The notes under the pieces: generated by a model
Database searches by the model: none
What the model saw: the letters and a program-made list of their open reading frames with translations, nothing else
Told to the model about the DNA's origin: nothing
Position numbers and translations under genes: made by a program
Assembly (NCBI GenBank): GCA_000149265.1
Contig: CH003412.1
Span: 5,240,884 to 5,304,883 of the forward strand
DNA: 64,000 nucleotides
Source: Ciona savignyi
Taxonomy: Eukaryota; Chordata; Ascidiacea; Phlebobranchia; Cionidae
Direction: 5' to 3'
In this document: positions 32,570 through 44,654 of the stretch, in pieces
Position numbering within the stretch: the stretch's first letter is position 1
How the letters are laid out: each line of letters opens with the position of its first letter

Positions 32570-33700
32570 ATGTGTGCTATTGACACTAAGCTGGAGGAAA
32601 TTTCTAAAAAGTTGAGATTTAGAACAGGAAAAACGACAGCTGCATTTACAGGTTTGTTGTTCTCTATCTGAGGGGTCGGCAATCTCTCTATGTTGTTATA
32701 CTTGAAACTATAAAATATTTTCCACATATTTTAAGACCGATCTTTCAGTATTAGTTAAGTTTACAATCATTTAATATGAACCATGGTTTAGTTAATAGTT
32801 CTCACTTCTAATGTATGTTTTCAATATGGACTGTACAAACCGGTAATCGTTTTTTCCCGTTTCTGTGTCATAAATTGATTTACTTGCCATTTTTTATAGC
32901 CTACTGGGGCAAAAAATAAATAAACTAAACTAATAAGATTACAATAGTATTTTCTAAACGATGGCAGATGAGTTTAAGTTGCAATTGACATTTCCAACAT
33001 ATTCCCACATATTATGTGACGTAGTTGTAATCACGACAACCGTATCCATTTCTACAGCTAAAATCGTGGGCGAAACTGTTGTGGTTGATGAAGAATTTAA
33101 TGATATAACTGCAGAACAATTAGCAGAAAAACTTCCTGATCACAGTCCCAGATATCCTTTGATTATATGTGAACTAACTATATTTATATTTAAAGGCCTT
33201 GTGTGATTTGAAATAACACTCGAATTGCATTGAAGTGCTGTCCACTCGCATCTTACCACTGTCACCTATGTGGTGTTGTTGGGTCATGACACGCAGTTCG
33301 TCGTAATTTGGAAATTTTTTTAAATGGAAAAATATTAATGGCTAACGTTGTTTTAGCTTAAGGTGTAACTGTTTTGGGACACAACAATATATGAATAAAT
33401 GCAACCGTTTGGCCAAAGCGCTGTTGTTTATAACACTTAACAGCAGTTAAACATATGTGATGTACTGCTATGTACGGAAGCACTCAGATGGCCGAACCTC
33501 ATACCCCATTTGTTTTTTCCCCTACCGTCCTGAAGGTTGTTCATCCGAAATGGAAATGAAGTTTGAAGGATGCTTAAATTCAGTATTGAAAGCTACGGGG
33601 TGTACTAAGGTAACGCACCTCTTTTTACTTGTAGTGTGTTGTATGTGGCACAGTTTGTGTTGATTCGCGATATTCGGCTGGCGTTACCACAGGACAACGT
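32570..33700 (+). pseudogene. GMF: Glia maturation factor-like (ADF-H) relic, copy A
   Basis: Exon 1 32570-32651 (MCAIDTKLEEISKKLRFRT..., donor GTTTGT, phase 1) joins exon 2 33058-33168 ('VVVDEEFNDITAEQLAEKLP' then DHSPRYPL). Exon 3 ends at 33609 and contains 'KHSDGRTSYPICFFPYRPEG'. Vertebrate GMF has the same order: a KFRFRKE-type helix, VVLDEELEGISPDELKDELP, HDDGRVSYPLCFI and a TKV-FEIRN end. GMF is a small ADF-homology protein acting on Arp2/3 branch junctions. The exon 2 donor and the exon 3 acceptor do not join in an open frame (a TAA follows the CAGCAG acceptor), and the C-terminal strand is not recognisable, so this copy looks non-functional. The MADEFKLQL frame from 32961 is intron sequence read into exon 2. 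Confidence 0.7.
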
Positions 33701-34339
33701 GAGTTTTTCACGCAGTCCGTTGCGGACAACTTATGCTGTTTATGCGTAAATGCTGACCAATCAGGGCAAATCTTTCAGTAATTAGTCAAAGCAACGTCTA
33801 TTTAACCACCTTTCTAAGTAAACCGCAATTGTTCACCCATATCAGATGGATTAACCTAACTCAGGGAACGGTAGCGCCTATCCTTTCATAGAGGTCGGCA
33901 ACCTGCAGCATTCTTTTTAAGGCTGTTCTAGCGCTTAAATACGTTTAATACGGTAATACCCATAAATAAGTATAACAAACAGAAGAACGCTGGCGTCTTT
34001 GCCTTACGCAATGTTGTTTTCCTTTTATTACAAAAAATATTATTATTTATGCAGCTCCCAGTGATTAAGTATAAAGGTTGTCGTCACCCAAATAACACAC
34101 CAACCCCTATCTCAGGTGTTTGCCTTGCGAGATAAAAAAACACTCACAGAAGATTGGTTGAATGCACAACTCTCTGCCTTACCATAGTGTGGATCCACCC
34201 TGCTACCATTATATCTGCTTTATTTAGACCAAATGTAGATTCATACGAAATTTTGCAATAGTGTATATATGCTATGTTTTATTGAACGTTTTTCGCCATT
34301 TCTTTGATCTTTTATTTTGCCTTTGTAAGTGTTGCACTT

Positions 34340-34480
34340 GAAACTTTTTAGTGGAATTTCATTTTTTGGGGTTTTTCTTTTTCCACTGTGGCCCACAATA
34401 TCCGGGCCACCCCTTCTCTTAAAGCCGACTCCCCCATTGCACGGGTCGTTTTACCGCACACTTTTCTTCGAGGCTTAATG
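34340..34480 (+). repeat. LINE-like 3'-region fragment, unit A
   Basis: 'TTTTTCCACTGTGGCCCACA', 'TCCGGGCCACCCCTTCTC' and 'TTACCGCACACTTTTCTTCG' recur at 42130-42270, 46915-47065 and 56735-58060 (split by an insertion). A related, longer form is at 39755-40070 and 54070-54424. Confidence 0.6.
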
Positions 34481-35369
34481 TATTAGTGTATTTATTGCAT
34501 AATTCTATCACATTTTGTTAATTTTGTAGTTTAAAATTGTCACAATACTTGCAAGGGGGAAATTTAAAATGATTTAATATCTTACTCCAAGTTACGTTGT
34601 TAAACTGCATTATAAATTTTAGTATTCGTGTATCAATATACAAATAAATAATACAGCTGGTCCAATATCTATGATCCACAACACAAGGCATCACAAAGTA
34701 CAAAATCCGTTAAACTATTCATCAAATAAATACACCAAGAAATCTTTTGTTTCGATTATTGATTGTAGCAAACGTAAAAAGCGATGTCTAATACTGTAAA
34801 TACTGCTCGTTATCCGTATATACTTGTCCGCTAGTAATGGCCAATTATTGCATCGTAGTGATTTATTTTGGCTGTAATGTCTTCAAAGCCTGCAGGAATT
34901 GCAATACACAATGCACACACGCCTTGTTTTTACATGGGGAATACAAAAAATCATACTTTTAGCTCGACAAGCGGAGTGTCTGATCAAACTCAAACAAAGA
35001 TGTTAAATCCAACCAGTCGCTGTAATTAATCGTTTGTTATTGGTCAGTGCAGCGGGAATTACCCAAAAAGTGTGTCGTAGAAAACGCGTAGATAAACAAC
35101 AGACTGCAATAACTCAAGCAACCCGACTGAGGACAGAGTGATCCGACAATTGCTATTGGTTCAATGTCCTCACGTTACATTTCCCATAAGTGTTTTGATT
35201 TGTTTTTATTCCAAAAAAGCCGGCTTATTAAAAAAACGATCAGTATAATAAAATGGCAGGGAACGGCAAAAGCAACCAATTTCAAGAACTCATGCAGTGA
35301 AATGTCACGTTTATGCTGTTGTGATTTTATAATACGAAACTGTAGGATGGGATATTCCCGTTTATCCCC

Positions 35370-35800
35370 ATGAATAGCCGAAAGGTGGCCGAGAGAAACC
35401 AGCCGCTGTAAGCAACAAGTCGGTTGTGTCCTTAGATAAAACTTGTGAAGACTTTAACGTCAGTTGCTTGAACCTGGTCCAAATTATGCCGTCTCGAAAA
35501 TACATTTGTCGACAGTGAATAAAAGATTTGCGGTTCCTGAAAAAGTTTTGTCGATTGGAAAAATAGTTTTGTCTATTGGCTGCAAAAAATTGCAGTTCGG
35601 CGAAATAGTTTTGCCGATTAGCTACAAAAAAAGATTTGCGGATCGGCAAAATAGTTTTGTCGATTTGCAAAAGAGTTTTGCCGATTGGCTACAAAAAAAG
35701 ATTTGCTGATCGGCGAAATAGTTTTGTCGATTTGAAAATATTTTTGTCGATTGTAAACTATTTTTGTGAACTGATATAAAGTTTAGGATTGCTCTTATGG
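35370..35800 (+). repeat. TTTTGTCGATT minisatellite, copy B
   Basis: Same structure as 30640-31080, preceded by a SINE-tail-like 'GATATTCCCGTTTATCCCCA'. Confidence 0.8.
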
Positions 35801-35948
35801 CCACCGTAGATAATCAAGTCTTGGCCTAGCCCTAGATCAAGCCTGATAGCTGCTCAACTCAGTTCATAAAATGCTTGCGAGCGATACGCTCAGGTGCGTT
35901 CCCGCGCGAACTGCACGAAGCGAGACAAAATGAAACGAGCGTGTAAAC

Positions 35949-36530
35949 CATTGGTTCTTAACCGGGGGGGGGGGGCATAATTCGCTTAAATCAAGGTGTA
36001 ACGTCTCCCCAGGGGGGCGTACAGAAAATTTTAGGGGGGCGAGAGCCTAAATAAATTTACAACACATTTTTTTTATTAATTTGTGAATATGAGCTTTGCG
36101 AACAAAACTAAACTTTTGCTGCACATGATTTTTTGGTTTTTCTAGATCAAAAGTTTATTAGGTCAGTTGTGTTATAGTATTTAAAATATTTTCACATCAA
36201 TGTATAAAAAATACGGTTCTTCTTTCCCTGGAAAACATACAAAGCACAGCATTCAAACGCTGGCCTGTCATTATCCTGCTTCACGAACTAAGTATGATGT
36301 CATAAAATAGCAGAAATACCAATCGTGCTGCTGTATTTTGGTACGCAGTAGCACTAACAAATCTACACTGCAGAATTAACTGTGTTATGGATTAAGGCAA
36401 CTATCAGTGAGTTTTTAAAGCAGTATAGCGGTATATCCGTAATTAAAAATTAAATTTTGAAAGGTGGGGGGCGTAAACTGACATTTATCGCGCAAGGAAG
36501 GCGCGGTACCAAAAAGATTAAGAACCACTG
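35949..36530. mobile_element. Non-autonomous hAT-like element (hAT-1), unit B
   Basis: 582 bp with ends CATTGGTTCTTAACC and GATTAAGAACCACTG. The flanks GTGTAAAC at 35941-35948 and 36531-36538 form an 8-bp target duplication. It holds G-runs near the 5' end and no transposase frame. The same insertion is at 51093-51654. Confidence 0.85.
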
Positions 36531-36732
36531 GTGTAAACGGTAAAATAAAACATACAACGAGAGGTAATTCGTTTCCCTTCGGCGCACATTACCACGCATC
36601 ATATGTAAACCAGCCTTTATTCATTTTTAGAAACGCGTTCTGGGATACGGACCTAAAAATAGCCTGGCACTTGGTATGGCCCAAATCTCCCCAGGACATG
36701 TATAACTAACTAGTTTAACCGCAGGTATTTTA

Positions 36733-36957
36733 CTATGTCCTTGGGCAAGGCACTTTACGGACATTGCCTGAACTCAGCGGTTTAATGGGTTCTACTAAAT
36801 TGAAGGAACATGTCTATCATATATAACACACTACAAAAGCTCTTGTAAACCGACGATGGGCGCGAAGTGATCTGACGATTGCCCGTGTGTTAACCCCCGA
36901 GGTTTTCCCATTGACGGGAATAAACATGAATATCCTATCCTATCCTATGTCAGTTTA
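36733..36957 (+). repeat. SINE, 5'-truncated (unit B)
   Basis: From 'GTCCTTGGGCAAGGCACTTT' to 'AAACATGAATATCCTATCCT' with an extended TATCC tail. It interrupts the GGGATACGGACCT leader, which is continuous in unit A. Confidence 0.8.
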
Positions 36958-37154
36958 TAAGCTGCAATAAAGAAACTTTCCAAGACGATGTCTTAATAGC
37001 TGGGAAGATTCAGGCCACACCTAGTGCCAGCAAAAAGGGGAAAATACATGGTTGAGTGAAAGCGTACGGTTGTGATATGTTGCGTTAGAAACTGCCATGT
37101 AGATATTTGATTTTGTTTAATTTTGCACTAGATAAGCATAAAATTATTAAATGC

Positions 37155-37728
37155 CACCGTAATATTGCATGTGGGCCTATTTTGCAGTTATAGAGTGACA
37201 ACATGTTCGTTCAATTAGTATTCATTCCGCGAATGTAACGTTTCCGGCCTATTCTGTTTACACAATATTGAATGTGGGCCTATTTTGCAGCTATAGAGTG
37301 ACAACATGTTCGTTCAATTAGTATTCATTCGGCGAATGTATCAACGTTTCCGGCGTATTCTGTTTACACAATATTGAATGTGGGCCTATTTTGCAGCTAT
37401 AGAGTGACAACATGTTCGTTCAATTAGTATTCATTCCGCGAATGTATCAACGTTTTCGGCCTATCTTGTTTACGCAATATTACATGTAGGCCTATTTTGC
37501 AGCTATAGAGTAACAACATGTTCGTTTATTTAGCATTAGTATTTATTCGGAAAATGTATCGTTTTCGGCGTATTCTGTTTACGCAATATTGCATGTAGGG
37601 CCTATTTTGCAGCTATAGAGTGACAACATGTTCGTTTAATTAGCATTAGTATTTATTCAGAAAATGTAACGATTTCGGCGTATTCTGTTTACGCAATGTT
37701 GCATGTAGAGTCCATTTTGCAGCTATAG
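37155..37728 (+). repeat. ~110-bp satellite array, copy B (left part)
   Basis: About five monomers of the same satellite as 31080-31740, interrupted at 37728 by hAT-2. The array resumes at 38274 and ends with the inverted monomer piece near 38530-38565. Confidence 0.85.
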
Positions 37729-38273
37729 CAGCGGTTCTTAAACTTTTAAAAAAAATTACGCAACGGTTTCCTAGCAATTTTTTAAATGACTCTCGGTCCT
37801 CTCGAAAAATAGGGAAGTAAAACGAAAAATTTGGCAACGTTAAAATTCTAAAACAAAACATATTAACCCGGATGTATGGCTTAAAGGGAAAACGAGACGC
37901 CTTTGACCTTGGCATTTTTTTAAATGTTTACTCCTACTATAATATAGGAGTGTCACTATTTCCTTCTATTTATTGTAGGACTTCTGCTAGTTCTGCAGTC
38001 TCATATAGGCTTGTTGGTACTTTTGAATTGCACTTATGTGACATCAAATAGCTTCTTGTGATGTCATAAATGCCTATGTAGCCTGTAAGTATAAGCTTTC
38101 ATGGCATGTTGTGTTTGTTAATTGGTTGGAAGAAAAATTGCGTAAAAACTTAATTTTACACAATTTTTTTTTCTTAAGAAGCGTCGTTTTAATTTTTTAG
38201 AAGTTGTTTCGCGGTCCGAGAAAATTGTCTCGCGGACCTTAAAAGACCGCGGACCCCAGTTTGAGAAGCGCTG
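37729..38273. mobile_element. Non-autonomous hAT-like element (hAT-2) inside satellite, unit B
   Basis: 545 bp, ends CAGCGGTTCTTAAACTTTT and CCCCAGTTTGAGAAGCGCTG, and 8-bp duplication AGCTATAG (37721-37728 and 38274-38281). The target is the satellite's own GCAGCTATAGAGTG. A paralogous insertion is at 52370-52909. Confidence 0.88.
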
Positions 38274-38696
38274 AGCTATAGAGTGACAACATGTTCGTTT
38301 ATTTAGCATTATTATTTATTCAGAACATGTAACGTTTTCGGCGTATTCTGTTTACGCAATATTGCATGTAGGGCCTATTTTGCAGCTATAGAGTGACAAC
38401 ATGTTCGTTTGTTTAGCATTACTATTTATTCGGAAAATGTAACTTTTTCGGCGTATTCTGTTTACGCAATATTGCATGTAGGCCTATTTATTGCATACAC
38501 ATTATTGCATATACGGCTATAACAATATTGCATTGCCGAATGAACACTAATGCTAATTAAACGAACAGGCTTAATGTTTTAAGAATTTGCTTTTTTATTT
38601 GAAGATAATTAAGAAGAAAAAGAAACTTCATAGTAAGTCAACTGTTGTGGTTTTGGGCGGAGTGCTTGCCTGGCCGAGTAGCGTAGTAGGATAGGG

Positions 38697-39004
38697 CAGT
38701 GGTTCTCAAACTTTTTAGAGTTGGGACCCACTTTTAATTACCAAAATTTATGGCGACCCACTTAACTTTATATATAGTTGTTGTAACATGTGTGAGAGAC
38801 GAAAGGTTCAATGACCTGAGGTCAGGTGAAGATTACGCCACGATTCAAGATTGTGTGATGTCACAATTATGATAATTTCCCCTTGATTTTTGTATAGGAA
38901 ATAGCCAGTATAGTTAATCAGAGCTTTCTATAACTTTTCACGACCCACCAAGATTCCTTTCGCGACCCACCGGTGGGTCGCGACCCATAGTTTGAGAAAC
39001 GCTG
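38697..39004. mobile_element. Non-autonomous hAT-like element (hAT-3), unit B only
   Basis: 308 bp, ends CAGTGGTTCTCAAACTTTT and ATAGTTTGAGAAACGCTG, with 8-bp duplication GGATAGGG (38689-38696 and 39005-39012). Units A and D have the empty site (GGGATAGGGAATTGCC near 31868 and 53333). Just inside the 3' end is the palindrome GCGACCCACCGGTGGGTCGC. Confidence 0.9.
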
Positions 39005-39615
39005 GGATAGGGAATTGCCTTTCAGATAAAGGGTTGTAGGTTCAACACCGGGCGCTAGCTAATCGGTTGTGTTTCTAGACATGTCAATTAACGGACATTG
39101 CCTGAACCCATTGAGCTAATAGGTTCTAATAAATTTAAGTACCATCTGAACGAAATATCATGTTTATCCCAATAAACTGGCAATCAACAGATCACCTTGC
39201 GCCCACTGTCGAGTTAACGGAGCTATTGTAGTGTGTTATATGTGATTCATACTTTCCTTTAATCTGTTTAAGTGCCTTGCCCAAGGATCGACTTGGCGAG
39301 CAGTTTCGAACCTACAACCTTTTCGCTGAAAGGCACCGCACTAAACCACCACACTAATCGGGTTCTACCATTTGTCGACAAAATAAACATAAAGTATATA
39401 AGGACTTTACATTAATATTATATTTACCAATTTCCATTTTCATTATGTAAGTCAAATCATTATCTCCAAATTCGCACTATATGCTCAAATTTAATTTAGT
39501 AAATACAATATAATGTTATCTATGATACTCAAACTGATTCTGAAACTGAACTAAATGCCGCCAAACTAAAAAATATAATAAGAAACTTGTCTGATCCCTT
39601 TTCTATTGCCAACAC

Positions 39616-40070
39616 GTAGTGCTCCTTTTTCACATTCCTACATAAGTATTAATCCAATGCATTAGTGTTATGCAATTTGTGTGTTAAAATGAGAATAGTT
39701 ATTGTAAATATGCCCCGGTAAGTGTGCTTAAAACTGATAGTGTCATATGACATTAGTGGAATTTCCTTTTCTTTTTCCACTTTGGTCCACGCTTTTGGGC
39801 CACACCTTCTTCTAAAGCCGGCTCCCCCACTGTACTGGTCGCGTTTTACCGGACACTCTTCTACAGGGCTCTATGTCGTTTTGATCCTAATTAAATTTAG
39901 GTCGCTTAATATTGTTCTTTCGCCTAGGTTTGGCGGCCGCGTCCACTATATTTATTAAATTATATCTCTTTTTTAATGACGTGTTTTAACGACTGTTCGT
40001 TTTTTCTTTTCCCATTCCTGCCATTTTTAAAAACTGGGGCAAAAAATGAATAAACTAAAACTAAACTTAA
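39616..40070 (+). mobile_element. LINE-like 3'-end insertion, unit B
   Basis: About 455 bp running from GTAGTGCTCC through 'CCACTTTGGTCCACGCTTTT' and 'TTTGGCGGCCGCGTCCAC' to the tail 'ATGAATAAACTAAAACTAAA'. Unit A has neither the sequence nor the site interruption (AACAC|AAGTATTTCATG), while unit D has it at 53935-54424. The 5' truncation and A-rich repeated tail fit a non-LTR retrotransposon. No reverse transcriptase is present. Confidence 0.6.
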
Positions 40071-40109
40071 CACAACTATTTCATGTATTGCTATGTACAG
40101 AATTTGGAA

Positions 40110-41663
40110 ATGTGTGCTATTGACACTAAGCTGGAGGAAACTTCTAAAAAGTTCAGTTTTGGAACAGGAAAAACGTCAGATGGATTTACAGGTTTGTTGT
40201 TCTCTATCTGAGGGGTCGGCAATCTTTCTATGTTGTTATACTTAAAAGTATAAAATATTTCCCACGTACAGTATTTTATTTCAAGTCAGATCTTTCAGTA
40301 TTAGTTAATTTTACAATCATTTAATATGAACCATGGTTTCAGTTAATAGTTTTCACTTCTAATGTATGTTTTCAATATGGACTGTACAAGCTGCTAATTG
40401 TTTTGCCGTCTTTTTCCGTTTCTGTGTCAAAATTTGATTTACCTGCCATTTTTTAATACTGGGGCAAAAAATGAATAAACAAAACTAATAAGATTGCAAT
40501 AGCCTTTTCTAAAAGATGGCAGATGAGTTTAAATTGCAATTGACATTTCTAACATATCCCCACATATTTTGCGACATAGTTTTAATCACGACCACCATAT
40601 CCATTTCTACAGCCAAAATCGAGGGCCATACTATTGTGGTTGATGAAGAATTTAATGATATAACTGCAGAAGAATTAGCAGAAAAACTTCCTGATCACAG
40701 TCCCAGATATCCTTTGATTATATGTGGACTATAACTATATTTATATTTAAAGGCCTTGTGTGATTTGAAATATCACTGGGATAGGATATTCATGTTTATC
40801 CCCGTGAATGGGGAAACCAAGGGGGTTAACACACTGGCAATCGTCAGATCACCTCGCGCCTACCGTCGGGTTACCGGAGCGTTTCTTTAATTTGGTAGAA
40901 CCCATTAATACACTGGGTTCAGGCAATGTCCGTAAAGTGCCTTGCCCGAAGACACAACCGACTAGCTAGCGACCGGTTTCGCATCTGCAACCTTTCGATT
41001 GAAAGGCGACGCACTTATAACCACCAGACTAACCGACAGGACACTAGAAATTGCATTAAAGTGCTGTCCACTCGACGGGTACTGCATTTTACCACTGTCA
41101 CCTGTGTGGTGTTGTTGTCTCATGACATTCAGTTTGTCGTAATTTGGATTTTTTTTAAATGGAAAAAATATTAATGGCTAACGTTGTTTTAGCTAAGATT
41201 TAACAGTCTTGGAAAAAGACAAAACAATTTATATATGAATATGCTACCGTTTTGCCGAAGCGCTGTTGTTTTAACACTTAACAGCAGTTAAACATATGTG
41301 ATGTACCGGTCTGCACAAAAGCACTCAGATGGCCGAACCTCCTACCCTATTTGTTTTCTTCACTATTCTCCTGAAGGTTGTTCACCCGAAATGATAATGA
41401 AGTTTGATGGATGCAGAAATGAAGTAGTAAAAGCTCTGGGGTGTACTAAGGTGACGTACCTCATTTTTACTTTTGGTGTGTTGTATGTGGCAAAGTTTGT
41501 GTTGATTCGCAATGTTTGGGTGGCGTTACCACATGAAAACGCGTGTTTATGCGTAAAGGCTGACCAATTAGTGGTTAGTGCAAATCTTCCAATAATAAGT
41601 CAAAGCAACGGGTATTTAAGCACTTTTCTAAGAACACCGCAATTATTTACCCCCATTAGATGA
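40110..41663 (+). pseudogene. GMF: GMF-like relic, copy B
   Basis: Exon 1 40110-40191 (MCAIDTKLEETSKKFSFGT...), exon 2 40613-40723 (VVVDEEFNDITAEELAEKLP, then stop in the readthrough frame), exon 3 ending 41450 ('HSDGRTSYPICFLHYSPEG'). A reverse SINE (40778-41041) sits in intron 2. Beyond the AAG|GTGACG donor the frame stays open to 41663, giving a 121-codon ORF whose second half is not GMF except for an FVLIRN stretch. A 45-nt intron (GTGACG...CAAAG, 41451-41495) would join CTK to FVLIRN, close to the GMF TKV-FEIRN end. As in copy A, exon 2 and exon 3 do not splice in an open frame. Confidence 0.65.
40778..41041 (-). repeat. SINE (reverse) in GMF intron 2, unit B
   Basis: Runs from 'GGATAGGATATTCATGTTTA' to 'CCACCAGACTAACCGACAGG'. 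It is present at the same place in units C (45586-45848) and D (55117-55381) and absent in unit A. Confidence 0.85.
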
Positions 41664-43007
41664 ATTACCCTAACTCAGGAGTTGGCAACCTGCAGCCTTT
41701 TATAAGGCTGTTCTAGTGCTTAAATACGTTTAATACGGTGATACCCATAAATAAGTAAAACAAACATAAAAACGCTAGAGTCTTTGGCTCACACAGTGTT
41801 GTTTTTCTTTTATTGCAAAAAATATTACTATTTATGCAGCTCCCAGTGATTAAGTATAAAGGTTGTCGTCACCCAAATAACACACCAACCCCTATCTCAG
41901 GTGTTTGCCTTGCGAGATAAAAAAACACTCACAGAAGATTGGTTGAATGCACAACTCTCTGCCTTACCATAGTGTGGATCCACCCTGCTACCATTATATC
42001 TGCTTTATTTAGACCAAATATAGATTCATACGAAATTTTGCAATAGGGTATATATGCTATGTTTTATTGAACGTTTTGCGCCACTTCTTTGATCTTTTAT
42101 TTTGCCTTTGTAAGTGTTGCACTTGAAACTTTTTAGTTGGAATTTCATTTTTGGGGGTTTTTCTTTTTCCACTAGTGGTCCACAATATCCGGGCCACCCC
42201 TTCTCTTAAAGCAGACTCCCCCATTGCACGGGTCGCTTTACCGCACACTTTCCTTCGAGGCTTAATGTATTAGTGTATTTATTGCATAATTCTATCACAT
42301 TTTGTTAATTTTGTAGTTTAAAATTGTCACAATACCTGCAAAGGGGAAATTTAAAAATGATTTAATATCTTTCTCCAAGTTACGTTGTTTACCTGAATTA
42401 TAAATTTCAGTATACGTGTATCAATATACAAATAAATAATACAGCTGGTCCAATATCTATGATCCACAACACAAGGCATCACAAAGTACAAAATCCGTTA
42501 AACTATTCATCAAATAAATACACCAAGAAATCTTTTTTTTCGATTATTGATTGTAGCAAACGTAAAAAGATCAGACTTTTAGCTCGTTCATTTAGCTCGA
42601 CAAGCGGAGTGTCTGATCAAACTCAAACAAAGATGTTAAATCCAACCAGTCGCTGTAATTAATCGTTTGTTTTTGGTCAGTGTAGCGGGAATTAACCAAA
42701 AAGTGTGTCGTAGAAAACGCGTAGATAAACAACAGACTGCAATAGCTCAGACAACCCGACTGGGGACAGAGTGATCCGACGATTGCTATTGGTTTAATGT
42801 CTTTACGTTATATTTCCCATAAGTGTTTTGATTTGTTTTTTTATTCCAAAAAAGCCGGCTTATTAAAAAAAACGATCAGTATAATAAAATGGCTGGGAAC
42901 GGCAAAAGCAACCAATTTCAAGAACTCAGTGAAATGTCACATTTATGATGTAGTGATTTTATAATACGAAACTGTAGGATGGGATATTCCCGTTTATCCC
43001 CATGAAT

Positions 43008-43365
43008 AGCCGAAAGGTGGCCGAGAAAAACCAGCCGCTGTAAGCAACAAGTCGGTTGTGTCCTTAGATAAACCTTGTGAAGACTTTAACGGCAGTTGCT
43101 TGAACCTGGTCCAAATTATGCCGTCTCGAAAATACACTTGTCGACAGTGAATAAAAGATTTGCGGTTCCTGAAAAAGTGTTGTCGATTGGAAAAATAGTT
43201 TTGTCTATTGGCTGCAAAAAATTGCAGTTCGGCGAAATAGTTTTGCCGATTGGCTACAAAAAAAGATTTCCTGATCGGCGAAATAGTTTTGTCGATTTGA
43301 AATTATTGTTGTCGATTGTAAAATATTTTTGTGGACTGATATAAAGTTAAGGATTGCTCTTATGG
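43008..43365 (+). repeat. TTTTGTCGATT minisatellite, copy C
   Basis: As in the other units but one ~45-bp unit shorter. Confidence 0.8.
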
Positions 43366-43560
43366 CCACCATAGATAATCAAGTCTTGGTCTATCCCTAG
43401 ATCAAGCCTGATAGCTGCTCAACTCAGTTCATAAAATGCTTGCGAGCGATTCGCTCAGTTGCGTTTCCGCGCGAACTACACGAAGCGAGACAAAATGAAA
43501 CGAGTGTGTAAACCATTGGTTCTTAAGCGGGGGGGGGCACGTCTCCCCAGGGGGCGTACA

Positions 43561-43800
43561 CAGGGCCGGTTTTAGGCCGATTTGACCGATTAGATCAAAT
43601 TGGGCCCCGCACCTTGAAGGGGCCCCGCGCTAGCGGGGGTCTTTCTGTATTACGAGGTTTAAAATACTACTGAAACGTAAAATAAAAAGTGAAATAATAT
43701 TCTTTTTCATAATATCAATTTGTTATGCATCGTAACTACGTCAAATTCATATTTCTGTGTCTGCCTGTTACGTCATAATGAATATGGTTGCTAAACAATT
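43561..43800 (+). mobile_element. 5' half of a CAGGGCCGG hAT-like element, truncated
   Basis: The same first ~240 bp as the complete copy at 63356-63792, starting CAGGGCCGGTTTTAGGCCGA. The 3' half and end are missing, replaced by sequence matching the satellite leader, so a deletion or recombination removed them together with the 3' part of hAT-1. Confidence 0.75.
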
Positions 43801-43834
43801 GTTTGTTTTAGTACGCGATTTGATGTAAACTATA

Positions 43835-44360
43835 GTCTCTGTAGGCCTATTTTGCAGCTATAGAGTGACAACATGTTTGTTTAATTAGCATTCGTGTTTA
43901 TTCGGAAAATGTAACGTTTCGGCGTATTCTGTTTACACTATATTGCATGTAGGGCCTTTTTTGCAGCTATAGAGTGACAACATGTTCGTTTAATTAGAAT
44001 TCGTGTTTATTCGGAAAATGTAACGTTTTCGGCGTATTCTGTTTACGCAATGTTGCATGTAGGGGATATTTTACAGCTATAGAGTGACAGCATGTTCGTT
44101 TAAATATCATTACTATTTATTTAGAAAATGTAACGTTTTCGGCGTATTCTGTTTACACAATATTGCATGTAGGGCCTATTTTGCAGCTATACAGTGACAA
44201 CATGTTCGTTTAACTAGCATTCGTGTTTATTCGGAAAATGTAACGTTTTTTGGCGTATTCTGTTTACACTATATTCATGTAGACTTATTTATTGCATACA
44301 TTATAGCTAGGACGCCTATAACAATATTGCATTGCTGAATGAACACTAATGCTAATTAAA
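43835..44360 (+). repeat. ~110-bp satellite array, copy C
   Basis: About four monomers plus the inverted end piece near 44330-44360. No hAT-2 insertion. Confidence 0.8.
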
Positions 44361-44654
44361 CGAACAGGCTTAATTTTTTTAAAGAATTTACTTGTTGCTG
44401 TTTTTATTTGAAGATAATTAAGAAAAAAAGATATGACAGTCCAGGTAAGTCAACTGTTGTGGTTTTGGGCGCAGTGCTTGACTGGCCAAGTAGCGTAGTG
44501 GGTTAGTAAGTTGCCTTTCAGACGAAGGGTTGCAGGTTCGTCTTGGCGACCAGTTTCGAACCTACAACCTTTTCGCTAAAAGGCACCGCACTAAACCACC
44601 ACACTAACCGGGCTCTACCATTTTCCGACAAAATCAAAATAAAGTATATAAGGT

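Larger units (their letters stand above)
29750..35365. repeat. Segmental-duplication unit A
   Basis: Order: GGGATACGGACCTAAAAA-type leader (29850-30160), single satellite monomer, TTTTGTCGATT minisatellite (30640-31080), satellite array (31080-31700), inverted SINE pair (31850-32258), GMF relic A (32570-33700), LINE-like end (34340-34480), and the dispersed segment (34745-35060). The same blocks recur in units B, C and D. Unit A lacks the SINE inside the GMF intron and the LINE-like insertion before GMF exon 1, so it branches first. Confidence 0.7.
35366..43005. repeat. Segmental-duplication unit B
   Basis: Minisatellite (35370-35800), hAT-1 (35949-36530), leader with SINE (36733-36957), satellite array split by hAT-2 (37155-38560), SINE pair split by hAT-3 (38660-39366), LINE-like insertion (39616-40070), GMF relic B, LINE-like end (42130-42270), partial dispersed segment. 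hAT-1 and hAT-2 are shared with unit D at the same sites, so B and D are sister copies. Confidence 0.7.

Noticed and set aside
32640..32690. GAGGGGTCGGCAATCT in GMF intron 1 as a complete hAT element
   Set aside because: Only one end-like sequence is seen. No matching second end or target duplication was found nearby.
32961..33206. MADEFKLQLTF... open frames (also at 40516 and 54855) as gene starts
   Set aside because: The GMF similarity begins only at the acceptor (33058 and equivalents). The upstream part is intron and is broken in copy C.
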